From Daphnia pulex (lineage: Eukaryota; Arthropoda; Branchiopoda; Diplostraca; Daphniidae): a stretch of 64,000 nt of DNA. The stretch lies in the NCBI RefSeq assembly GCF_021134715.1, contig NC_060019.1, positions 1,674,001 to 1,738,000 on the forward strand, written 5' to 3'. The notes below the pieces were generated by a model. The model saw nothing but the letters and a program-made list of their open reading frames with translations. It was not told the origin of the DNA and did not search any database. Below, piece after piece: positions 35,620 to 45,912 of the stretch (within the stretch, counting starts at the first letter, position 1; each line of letters starts with the position of its first letter). The position numbers and the translations under genes are program-made.

Positions 35620-37552
35620 ATGGTCAACGAGGATCGAAAAGACGTTCGCAACGACAGAGATCGCCGCAATAAAGAAAGAGAAGGTGATCGAGAGCGAGAA
35701 CGCGACAACAAAGATCGTGAAAGGGATAAAGATTACAACAAAGATCGTGACCGTGTCAATGATGAAGACAACAAAGAACTCGTCAGAGACCGTGATCGTG
35801 AGAGGAGAGAACGTGAAAGGAAGAGATCACGCAGTCGCTCTCGTAGCCGTGATCGTACAACAAGAAGACGTAGATCCAGATCCCAGTAATTAATCTTGAT
35901 TGTGTTTATCTACAATTCCAATGATTCATTTGATTTGGTGTTTCAGGTCATCAAGGGACCATCATGACCGTAAAGATGTGAAAACTGAACAAGATGCTAA
36001 AGATCAGGAAGCAAGTGAAGAGAATAGTGAACAGCAAGCGATCAAAAAGGAGCCATTGTCACTGGAAGAATTGCTGGCCAAAAAGAAAGCCGAAGAAGAG
36101 GAAAAGAGCAAACCCAAGTTTCTAGCGAAAGAGGAGCATGCAGCTGAAGCCATGAGGAAGCAACAGGAGGAAGTTGAAAATCAACGGAAACAGCAAGAAG
36201 AGGAAAGATCAAAACGGAATGCCTTTTTTCAGGTTTGCATTCATATCCTACGATATTTCTTCTTTTAGATTTGACAGGGCATCTTTTAAAATTGATTCCA
36301 GGCGGATGAAGAGACCAACGGGGATACAAGATACGAGGTATATAAACACCCTATTGCAACAGGACCGCAACAACAGCGACCAACGGCTGGCCAATCTGCT
36401 TACACGGCTTCAGAAGTTGCCCCACAGCAACAACAATCTGTCACTCCGGCGTCTAGCATCGAACCAGAAATGACTAGGAGACTTGGAGCTCCGGCGCCAC
36501 ACCCTTTGGCGCCGACCATAATCCAGCTGCAGCAGCAGCAACAACAACAACAGGAGCTGCAGCAGCAACAACAACAACAGGAGCTGCAGCAGCAACAACA
36601 ACAACAGGAGCTGCAGCAGCAACAACAACAACAGGAGCTGCAGCAGCAACAACAACAACAGGAGCTGCAGCAGCAACAACAACAACAGGAGCTGCAGCAA
36701 CAACAACAGGAACTGCAGCAGCGACGACAGGAGTTGCAGCAGCAACAACAACAACAGGAGCTGCAGCAGCAACGACAGGAGCTGCAGCAGCAACGACAGG
36801 AGCTGCAGCAGCAACGACAGGAGCTGCAGCAACAACAACAGAAGCAACGGCAGCAGCTGTACCAGCAACAACAACAACAGGAGCTGCAGCAACAACAGAA
36901 GCTTCAGCAGCAACAACAACAGAAGCTGCAACAGGAGCTGCAGCAACGGCAGCAGCTGTACCAACAACAACAACAACAGGAGCTGCAGCAACAACAACTG
37001 GAGCTGCAGCAGCAACGGCAGCAGCTGTACCAGCAACAACAACAACAGGAGCTGCAGCAACAACAGAAGCTTCAGCAGCAACAACAACAGAAGCTGCAAC
37101 AACAACAACAGAAGCTGCAACAGGAGCTGCAGCAACAACAACAGGAGCTGCAGCAACAACAACAGAAGCTGCAGCAACAACAACAAAAGCTGCAGCAGCA
37201 ACAACAACAGCCAACGACGTCCGCCGGTGGTCCGCCGGTGGGAGCTGCCAGCTTCACATCGCCGGGCGACGGGCCAAGCGATCACGTGACGATGACTAGT
37301 AATCGCGGACCTCGCCCACCTCCATTACCTAGAAATGATCCTTACTCTCCTCGTCGAGGACCTCCTCTTCCTCCTTTACCTCCCGTTAACCATGGAGTAT
37401 CAGTTGTTCAAGAGGAAACAACAAAAGAGAAAACGATAGAAACAACTGTAGCAGAAGAAAACGGAAAAAAGAAAAGGAAAAGGAATGGTAAATGCATTAA
37501 TTGCAAATCCAGAACTCACCATATTCAAAATTGCCCGGAACCTCGTCCTTAG
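35620..37552 (+). CDS. DDX23/PRP28 N-terminal region fused to a Gln-rich repeat and zinc knuckle
   Basis: Three exons in phase: 35620-35885, 35947-36232, 36302-37552, giving 600 residues. Exon 1 encodes an Arg/Asp-rich and RS-rich tail. Exon 2 encodes PLSLEELLAKKKAEEE followed by KPKFLAKEEHAAEA, which closely matches the human DDX23 (U5-100K, PRP28) linker PLSLEELLAKKKAEEE...KPKFLSK. In DDX23 a DEAD-box helicase core of about 500 residues follows; here none does. Instead exon 3 begins ADEETNGDTRYE, passes the shared QSAYTASEVAPQQQQSVTP segment, then about 225 residues of ELQQQQQQQ-type repeats, a Pro-rich stretch (PPPLPRNDPYSP), and a C-terminal knuckle CINCKSRTHHIQNC (CX2CX4HX4C). The N-terminal RS region of DDX23 recruits it to U5 snRNP, so this product could compete for that site; that is inference. 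Confidence 0.78.
36527..37210 (+). repeat. Gln-coding minisatellite
   Basis: Imperfect tandem units of about 27 bases, GAGCTGCAGCAGCAACAACA plus further CAA/CAG, encode ELQQQQQQQ; variants include shorter units and QLYQQQQQQ. Mixed CAG and CAA codons show this is not a pure triplet expansion. Both strands are stop-free, producing Leu-rich and Val/Ala-rich frames on the minus strand that are not genes. Confidence 0.92.
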
Positions 37553-40500
37553 AAAAAGAAGAAGTTCTCGGGTTGATGTTCGTCTCTGAAAAAATAAAAA
37601 ATTTGCGATTAAAATTGTAGTAGTAATATAAAAAGCACTAATCTGAGGCAAATTTCTGTACCTGCAATAAATGTGTGGTTTCGACAATGTTTGTCTGAGT
37701 ACATTACTACCATCAAAGTAAAGTACTTGTTACTTGAATTTTATGTAAATATTACTTAAATTATAATTATTTTAGGTTGGTGTATTCGTTGGTGGTGTGA
37801 ACATTCATAAAGATGAGCAAACTTTGAAACCAAATTGCCTTTTCACATTGCGGTTGGAATCCATGGTCGTATCACGACGCTTGCCGGCACGAAGAGACTA
37901 AACCTCCGCACACTTCAGCACTTTTGAACTTGCACTTTTGCACGTCACAAAACACAACGTCCGAACAAGAAAAGAAACCAAAAACGGAAAAAATAAAATA
38001 AAATTCCAATTCACATTTGCCAACCCTCCTTGTAACAACATGAGAAAAATAAAAAGTTTTGACAGACAACTTGTGTTTGTGTTTCAAGTTCGTATCGTAT
38101 CCCTTTCGGGGAGCTATTAAAACGGCCCCAAACATACATCAACAACAGCAGGGGTTGTCAAAATTCAGTCGAAAAAGCCGCGCTAGGAAATTAAATATTT
38201 GGTGTTGACGCAGCAATCTAGGAGTTTTGACTTGCGGGATCGACCGGTCCGTGTGTTTTTTTTTTTTTTTTTTTTTTTTTATGGAAAAATATGAAAGAAC
38301 CGAGCCGAGAAAAAGAAAAAAAAGTGGGTGGATATCAGCTTATTTTGTTTTTTCCCAATTTCGCTCTCTCTCTGTCTCTCTCTTCAAGCTGCTAGACTCT
38401 CATTTCATTATTTTGGTTTCAACGCGCAAAATTACTGTAGTTTTTTCTCGACGGGCCTACTACGCCCTTACCACGGGATTGTCTCTCATGAGTCATTACG
38501 CAGGTGTTGAATTGAAAAGAAAAAGGATAAAGAACTCGTTACGATATACTGTCATTGGAATTAGTCATATACTGATTTAAATCAATGGCCTCAAGCGCTA
38601 TAAACAAAACCTCTTCTTATTTTTCCTCCCCGGTGCTGCACAGCAGACGTCGTTTCTCAGCTGGATGATCCAACAATGTCCTGGCCGTTTTGAAAATGTT
38701 GTGGAACACATTCCGTCCCAGTCTAAAGCTTGTGTGTACCGCCGCCGGCCGCTCTATATGTGTCCTATACAATTTTATTCGTTATTCAACTGATGCGCGC
38801 AACCGGTTAAACTTTTTTTTTTTCTTAAAAGTAAAAAACGAGACTGTTTATTATACGACTATATCAGAAAATCTCGGGGTCCCATTTTTTGAAAATTACA
38901 CGAAATACTGGAATTCCAGACAATCTTTTAAAAAAGGACATTTTTACCAAAGGAGCCAATGGCTATATCCTAATTCATTTTGATTTTTAATAGCAAAAGA
39001 GCCATCAGGGGGAATTATCGATCGTGTGGCATAGACAACACGTCAGTCCATCCAACAGTCCTCTTCATCCTTGTGTACGTAGGCAATCAAGTCCTATTTT
39101 TGAAACCGAGTGCTTCTTCGTGACGTCAGTCCCTTCATATATTATCCAACAGTCGGAATTGAATTTTTGTTTTCCCCCCAAATTATAAAATAAAAAGAGG
39201 AAACAGAGATAGAAATGACCGAGAAACGTGAAAATAAGAGAACGGACGAGAGAGATATCACACAGGATCGGGGTGGGTTGGGTTGGCGAGGAGGGGGTAA
39301 GAATATACAACGCCGCACATTCTCCTTATAAACGCCCCCGTACCCCAGGTCACCTGGAGGCCCCAATGCCAATATTCGTTCGTTTTTTTTTTTTTTAATT
39401 TCATTATATTTTTTTCTGAGGCTATTCAAATTATAGACGAGTGGTTTTCTATCTAGCCCGATCGTAGTACCGATCCGGTTCCTGGTCCGTTCCCCGCCCT
39501 TAATCAAACAATTCTGTGTCCGCCCAGAGAAAGATAAAAAGAGAACTAAAAAATAAAATAAAATAAAAGTCGCATCCCTATAGACTTTTTAAATCAAATC
39601 AAATCAAAATAGCTAGAATTTTCGGAAGGCAGAAGAAGAAAAGTAAGGCAATCCCTTTGGCAGCCTTGATACCACCGAAATCTACCCGACAAAAGGTTTC
39701 TTATTGACTTTTTTTTGGGGAGGGGGGGGAGAGATTATCAACCGAAGATGTGGCGATTGAAATTTCCCGCCTTTGATATCTTTTGGTAAATTAATTGTTG
39801 ATTAGGACTACACATATTGACGTTGTTAATTTTTTGTTTCTGTCCAGTTGTCTATTGTGTGCAATGGAATCTGAGGCTTTTTCAAAAGCGGAAGCGCGGA
39901 ATAATAAAAAAATAAAAAAGAGCAAAAAGAACGAACCCCCACACTCCCGACAAACAATTGAAAAGAATCGCCAGCGATTTTGGCGGGCAGAAAAGAACCT
40001 ACAATCATCACACCGGGGCTATTATATAAAGATACCTTTTAAGAGGGGGGGTTAGAGAATAAACCAACATGGCCGACTGGAGAGACACGCAATTGAGAAA
40101 ACGTACAAAATTGTTCTTGTATGTGTGTCGTGCAAAAATCAAATCAAAATCATTTCAATGAGCGATGGGTTAAAATACCTTTTCAATGTCGGGCGACGTG
40201 CGATGAATAATTATATAATCCAGTTAACAATATGAGAGAGTTGCACTACGCGAATCACACTGATCAGAGTATATTGGCTAAATACGAGCAAGCCAGAAAG
40301 CAATACAAACGGCGTGAATATTTCAACACAAAGAATCAAAAGTTTTTCGGAAACTCAACGTAGTGATTAGCAGCACGAATCGACGCACATGTTAGTACAA
40401 ATGGTTACACCCAACTGATCCCAAGCCACTAAGCAAGTCCAAAACCGATTCACCACTGTATACTATCCCCAACCAACTCTCCTTTTGACGTTTGGCGTGT

Positions 40501-40942
40501 AGTATACTATACTTTTACGTTTTTTTACTACGGGCCTGGGCTTATTACTATGTAAACGTGCGTAGAGACCAGAGCAGAGGGTAATACTAATGAATGGCGT
40601 ATCTATCTTAGGGGGATGGAAGATAAGGGGCAGGGGACTGTGCTACTGCTGGCAGCGCCACCAAATGAAAGTTGAAGCCTCGGGGACCTTTTGCCTTTGA
40701 TGGGGGTCTACTAATAGCTGTCTCTTCGGGTTGACCATCTTCTTCTTTTTAATTTGAATTTTTCCTTAAATTGTTTAAAGCTATTTCATCCCCACCGGGC
40801 GACGACCTTTTTATTTTTTTAACCCGATGGAACTTACTAGGGAGTAGGGAGAGAAGAAGCTGGAAGAACCCAGTCAAGATTTGCAATTTTTTTTACGACA
40901 CTGACGCAAGAGTTCCAGGCGACGCCAGTGGAACAAGGCGCC
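37553..40942. other. Spacer
   Basis: No supported gene in about 3.4 kb. There is a 25-base T run at 38256-38280, pyrimidine-rich and purine-rich patches near 38360 and 39200-39300, and two long G runs near 39717-39730. Open stretches such as 39142-39507 (-) are low-complexity and unconvincing. Confidence 0.5.
38256..38280 (+). repeat. Poly(T) run of 25
   Basis: Uninterrupted T tract; length is likely to vary between individuals and to be error-prone in sequencing. It could also be the tail of a retroposed element on the minus strand, but no element body is recognised beside it. Confidence 0.9.
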
Positions 40943-41459
40943 TTACAGACACTGGACGCTCCAACGCCTTTCGACTTGGGCCGTCGCTTTCTGCTCCAAG
41001 ATCTTGACCTGGACGGACTGGCGACTGATGACACCCAAATTGTCGGCCCATACTCTTTCTGCAACTTGACTTGGGCCGGCTGATTGTCGACCGTGGAATA
41101 TAGGAATAACTCCGCTCCAGGTCGCCCTTGACTGGCAGGCAGTGGTCGTTTTTCTTCTTTGAACAACAACTCGGCCGCCTTCTTGAACAGACATTTTGTC
41201 TGGCGAATATTTGGCCAGCAGCTTAGTGATTTCCGATATGAGGTCGAACTTTGTCTTTGGAGTCGTCTTTTCTAACATTCAGTTTGCCCTTTTTATAAAA
41301 ATCAAACAATATTTTAGTTGAATTTTCTCCACAAAATTTCAATGTCATTTCTTACTTTGACGGTTTGCTGATGGTGGCGGTCGCAGCGAAGTGTCAATTC
41401 TTTACCATCCAGCTCGCAATTTTTGATCAGGACCTTCTGAACGTCAAGCCAGAGATCGT
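40943..41459 (-). CDS. Possible small gene or gene fragment, unrecognised
   Basis: On the minus strand an exon-like piece at about 41356-41459 (LWLDVQKVLIKNCELDGKEL, then TLRCDRHHQQTVK) has good splice sites. The LxLxCxxH form resembles the segment after the helicase core of NFX1-type helicases, but this is weak. To its left an open frame at 40943-41278 (MLEKTTPKTKFDLISEITKL...) runs 111 codons, yet it does not join the first piece in phase, which instead reaches a stop after GNH. Probably a decayed fragment. Confidence 0.3.
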
Positions 41460-41629
41460 CTAATTTTGTTTCTCTTGATCAATCAACATTTTCTTTCGAA
41501 ATGGACATCGTGTAACCTAAACAGATAAAACATAGAGAAAGCTATATTAATCAACGAATCGAAATTGAAATCCATTTGAGTATTTTACCTTCCAGCAAAG
41601 TGGATGGGGACTGACTGGCTGTGCTTTAA

Positions 41630-42380
41630 ATTTCAAATAATAATTACTGTTAAATTGAAAAAATGTAAGAAGCCGTAATGTAAATTACCATTAAAGAAGC
41701 TCATTTTGTAAAAAAAAAACGAAGCCTATTGTTTCAGACCTAATAAATATGGGTGCGTTAGCGACTATATAGCAACTATTTGAAACTTACTGAATTCCAA
41801 ACGCCTGTATTTCCTACTTGGCACCGCCTCAGTCTGATGTTTGAATCTTGGTCCTTGGAGTTATGATGGGCAGGAGCTATATCATGATTCATGATATTAG
41901 AAGATAACTAACTGGAAGCACTTTATATATACCTGTATAGTAATAAGAGAATGTTCTGTATGAAACATACCAACTGTGCATTTACCTGTTTGATAATTCC
42001 ATAAAACAATGAATTGAACACCTGTAAAAAATACTGGATTGCTGTACCCCTATATATGGTTTTTTAAATGCCATTAACACTATTCATTTATTGCCTGCTT
42101 CGAACCGTTATTAACTGTACACAGATAACTCTAATGTATTGAAATTTTAGATTTCGACAATTTTGAGTTAATAGTGAAACAATGTATGTAAGCAACGGGA
42201 ACTACGGCTTCATAAACTAAAATTTGACATTAATGTTAAGGGCGGGAACAATCATCAACCTGACAAGATCTCTGCGAATGACATTAAGCTTCTCATTGAG
42301 AAATTTCAGGAAGACAATACAGTCAGTAAGTACATCATGCCATTTTTTCTGTTTTCTCCGGTAATAAAAGAAAAAAACTT
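41630..42380 (+). repeat. Duplicated spacer block, right copy
   Basis: Partner of 14040-14760, same orientation, with many small indels and substitutions. It precedes the right pseudoprotease block by about 1.2 kb, whereas the left copy follows the left block by about 1.2 kb. No exon seen. Confidence 0.65.
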
Positions 42381-42785
42381 CTCATTTTCACACAGGACAT
42401 CAAGGATTCCAGATAGCAATGCTTTAGAAACAACAGATTAATTGATGAGATATACTGAAAAATACTATTTATCTCCCTTAACCTTTAGTATTTTTTTGAT
42501 GGGATGAACTGAAAAAATCCTGGATGAAAAAGATCAGAATCTGGCAGGCAGCTACATCTACTTCAGTGAAGTATCTATGCAATAAAGGTGCCCATCGACG
42601 AAAGGTGACAAAAAAACTCAGCGAGGAAATTTCTAAAAAAAAAATTATAGTCAAAACCAGTCAAAACTACTGGTGTTGAAAACCACAAAAAAAGTACCAT
42701 TCTCCGTGCTTCTGACAAAAGAGCTGAGCATCACTGCAGAAACCAAGGCAGGAAGAAGAGAAACCTTGGATTTGGAAACTTCAAT

Positions 42786-43154
42786 CTAAAATTCATTAAA
42801 TATTTGATAGAATAAATTTAATAGGGAATAGACTTGAAGTGAATTTTCAGATACATCAATCCATGTGCAGACTGCATCAATCGTTGTTGATTCAGTGGTT
42901 TCTTCTCTCAAGTAGTAAATCAACTTCTTTTCAAAATGTAGTTGTTCTTCCAGACATTCACTATTAGGTTTCTGGATGGAATCAAATGCTTTGCGCAACT
43001 CAGACAACATTGCTCGTATCTTCCAAAAACCGTTGTCTACTTTTAATGTAGCTACTGCTTCTTCAATCAAGGTCTCCAAGTAAACTAGTTCCTCACAGTA
43101 TTCGGCCATCATTTTATCAGCTTCGGCAGCTTGATCAATTTCAGAACAATTCAT
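42786..43154 (-). CDS. Small intronless helical protein, unrecognised
   Basis: Open frame of 122 codons starting MNCSEIDQAAEADKMM. The composition is balanced, acidic and helix-friendly, with heptad-like spacing in EYCEELVYLETLIEEAVATL and LRKAFDSIQKP. The frame is stop-free over a length unusual for this AT-rich spacer. The start codon is preceded by stops and AT-rich sequence suitable for a 5'UTR. I do not recognise a family; a coiled-coil subunit of a larger complex is possible. Confidence 0.5.
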   Translation of the reverse strand: MNCSEIDQAAEADKMMAEYCEELVYLETLIEEAVATLKVDNGFWKIRAMLSELRKAFDSIQKPNSECLEEQLHFEKKLIYYLREETTESTTIDAVCTWIDVSENSLQVYSLLNLFYQIFNEF

Positions 43155-43594
43155 TATTTTTGTTTTTATAATCTTAACAGTTAAGAGTTAACACGAGGGC
43201 AAGCACGAGCACGAAGCAACCAAACCGACTGTTTGTTTTCTGAAAAGTAGATTTATCGTGAAGCGAAAAAGCGAAAAAGTGTCTGCTTGAGTGAGATGAC
43301 CTGGGGGAAGAAACTTTAGGCTAGAGCCAAACTTAAGAGTTTTACGGACTGTCGTCTACTAGCAGTTTGTATGCTAATTCTTGAAAATAAAATTGGGGCA
43401 TCCGCTTGGGGCGCTGGCTGTCAGGGTCGGTCATTCATTTGATCATTTCCATGGGGAAGTAGGCGGAAAACAAGGATTTTCGCTTAAATTTAACATTTTT
43501 AAAGATAAAACTACTTGTTATCTATCAGAATGTATCAATTTAATTTCTGGTTCAAGGAGGAAATAATTTTTCTTATTACAACTAAATGAGCCCA

Positions 43595-44120
43595 ACACCC
43601 AAATAATTAATTTTCACTGGATCGTCTGGATGGAGTAGTACCACAGGAGTAATTGAATTTGAATGTCTTAAACGAAAACACACATAATTTAGCCAAATAA
43701 ATATTGCAAATTTTCACTGCAGAACGGCGGTTTATATTCAAATGAGTTGCAAGAGGCAGCGGTTACAGTCATAAATTCAACTATTTGCCAACTGACTTAT
43801 GAAATTTACATTAACACTTGCATGATCTGCACCAGAGGTAGCCCAATCGAGCCCAATGCTGTCTCAGTAAAAAAGAACATTGGAATAAAATCGGATTTAC
43901 TAACCATAGATGAATTAAACCACGAAAGTCCATGATAATACGACAAAGGATTGCCTTTAATGCAAAACGGATTTCTTGTTGAAGTTATGTCGAGTTATAA
44001 GGGCTGCGACGCACAGTTGGAATGATTGAACCGACCATTTTCACAGGGCTGTCACCTTACTACACTTGAATATCCACTTCGGCTGGATTGCAACCAGTTT
44101 CATCCAATCTCTCCTTGTAG
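43595..44120 (+). pseudogene. Decayed relative of SPH3
   Basis: Matches the last three exons of SPH3: ATTAATTTTCACTGGAT near 43607, the NGGLYSNELQ exon at about 43723-43838, and the last exon at about 43911-44120. The last exon has lost the family motif (TAC-GAC-AAA-GGA in place of the DEGS codons, preceded by a TGA), and has further stops. The 5' exons, including the signal peptide, are absent. The sequence following it matches the sequence following SPH3. Confidence 0.85.
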
Positions 44121-44418
44121 AAAAGTGATCCTATACAAACAAATTAAAAAATAGGAATAAAACCAAGACTAATCCATCATTTTCTCATTTGACTTTTTAA
44201 AAATCCCGCTTGCTTACTCGTGATACATGAGTCCCCCGCTAGATGTAGTCAGCCTGATCGTTATCATCGCTACTATCTCACGAAACAGCCGTAGAGACTG
44301 TTACCAAATTGCTTGTTGCATAATCTTAAAGTTCAACTAGGACAAATTCAACCGCTTCAATAGATACCAGCTGCTCTGATTCAAACTTGGAAAGTTTGGT
44401 TTTAAATCGGCCGCCGTC

Positions 44419-45492
44419 ATGAAACTGACGACTACCATTCCCATTTTTCTCTGCTGTCTTCTCCATAACGCTTTAGCAGGTACGCAAACATCTCAATTTA
44501 ACTGGATTTCTTTTTAATTTTATGATTAATGTGGTGTTTTTACAGGAGAAAATGATATAAATGACCAAGAGCGAATTTTAGGAGGAACTAAAGCTAAAGA
44601 AGGAGAATTCCCATTTATCGTTTCCATCACGACAAACGGTGAGCACCTCTGCGCCGGATTTATTTACAATCAGCGATTTATCGTCACGACAGTCACATGC
44701 GTCCAAAAGTAAAAAGAAAATCTAAATATTACAATTAATTCCTGGATAAATATTTGTCAATATCCAACAGTTTGTCACCGTCGCAAGTTTCAGTTGTTGT
44801 AGGACAATTGTCTCTCATCTCCAGCACCGAGCCGTACGAGCGTCGATATCAAGTCGTCAGCATTATTCCACACGAGAACTATGACGCGAATCTAGGCTTG
44901 AATAATCTGGCAGTCATCGAGGTCGGTACATAGAGATCAATCATTATCGCACAGCTGTCAAAATTTCGACTGTTGGTATACACAGACATCTTCGTCAATG
45001 GCATTCACTGCGGGCCACGTCGACTTCATCTGCTACAACGAAGATAACACGACTTTTCCAGAAGCTACTGTCATGGGCTGGGGCGCTACTCAGGTATATA
45101 ATCATGCAAAGAAAACAAACGGCAGAGTATGTGTGGAATCCTACATAAGGATGGGATTGCTTTCTCTATTCTTTTCTATATTATAGGAAGGAGGATTGCC
45201 TTCGATTGATTTACTGAAAGCCAGCGTTACTATATCGACCGAGTGCGTTGTCTACGGTAGCGAAGAGTATCAACCCAACTACATGATCTGCGCAGGTAGT
45301 GATACTGCCAGTCCTTGTCACTACGACGAAGGGTCGCCGCTAGTTCAAGACAATATCGTCGTCGGAGTTGCATCGAGAAATACAGGATGCAAAGAGCTAT
45401 TCTTACCGACACTTTATACTCGACTGTCCTCTTATTATGCGTGGTTGAACCGGAATGCTGGCCAACAACCACCGGCTTGCAGTGCAGCCTAA
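44419..45492 (+). CDS. Serine protease homolog SPH6 (catalytically dead trypsin fold)
   Basis: 262 residues in five exons: 44419-44479, 44546-44708, 44771-44921, 44986-45093, 45187-45492; all phases agree. Signal peptide MKLTTTIPIFLCCLLHNALA. Activation-type site QERILGGT. The three triad positions are all altered: the His region reads VTTVTC (Thr), the Asp region reads LNNLAVIE (Asn), and the nucleophile motif reads CHYDEGSPL (Glu). GWGATQ is kept. The last exon reads through the position where SPH3 has an intron. AATAAA words follow the stop near 45510. It is the intact partner of the broken SPH4. A secreted binding or cofactor role is inferred from what is known of other arthropod serine protease homologs. 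Confidence 0.87.
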
Positions 45493-45832
45493 ATTTAAAA
45501 AAATAACAATAAATAAATAAATAAGACTGTGTTTTGTAACTATTCAAATGTAAATAAAGCAATATGAATTTAAGTCTGCCAGATAAACTAGTTTTTACCA
45601 AACCCTTAACAGGCTTTTATTGACTTAGATAATATCATAAATTCTTTGACGTCTACAGTACGTATGCGAGCAATGGAGGTGAAAATATCAAAAAATAAAA
45701 AACAAGTTAAGCAACATGCACGATAATGGGTTGGACAACGCGATAATCTTGTCGACGGGAACGAATGCTGACTTTTTAAGAAATAAAAAAAACCCGAACG
45801 AATTTTTAAGGTCGCTTTGTAAAAGCAGTAGA

Positions 45833-45881
45833 ATGAAGTTTGTTATTGTGATAGCCTTCATCTTCATAGGATCAACCTTGG
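45833..45881 (+). pseudogene. Lone signal-peptide exon of a further pseudoprotease (SPH7)
   Basis: MKFVIVIAFIFIGSTLG ending in a GT donor with the same phase (one base over) as the first exons of SPH1-6. No following exon is present; the sequence runs into the ankyrin region within about 130 bp. It is either a truncated gene at a rearrangement edge or an unused remnant. Confidence 0.5.
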
Positions 45882-45912
45882 GTAATAGTTTACGTATATA
45901 GACATGCTTTAA

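Noticed and set aside
36410..37285. Long minus-strand Leu-rich and Val/Ala-rich frames
   Set aside because: They are the complement of the Gln-coding CAG/CAA minisatellite and are open only because of its composition.
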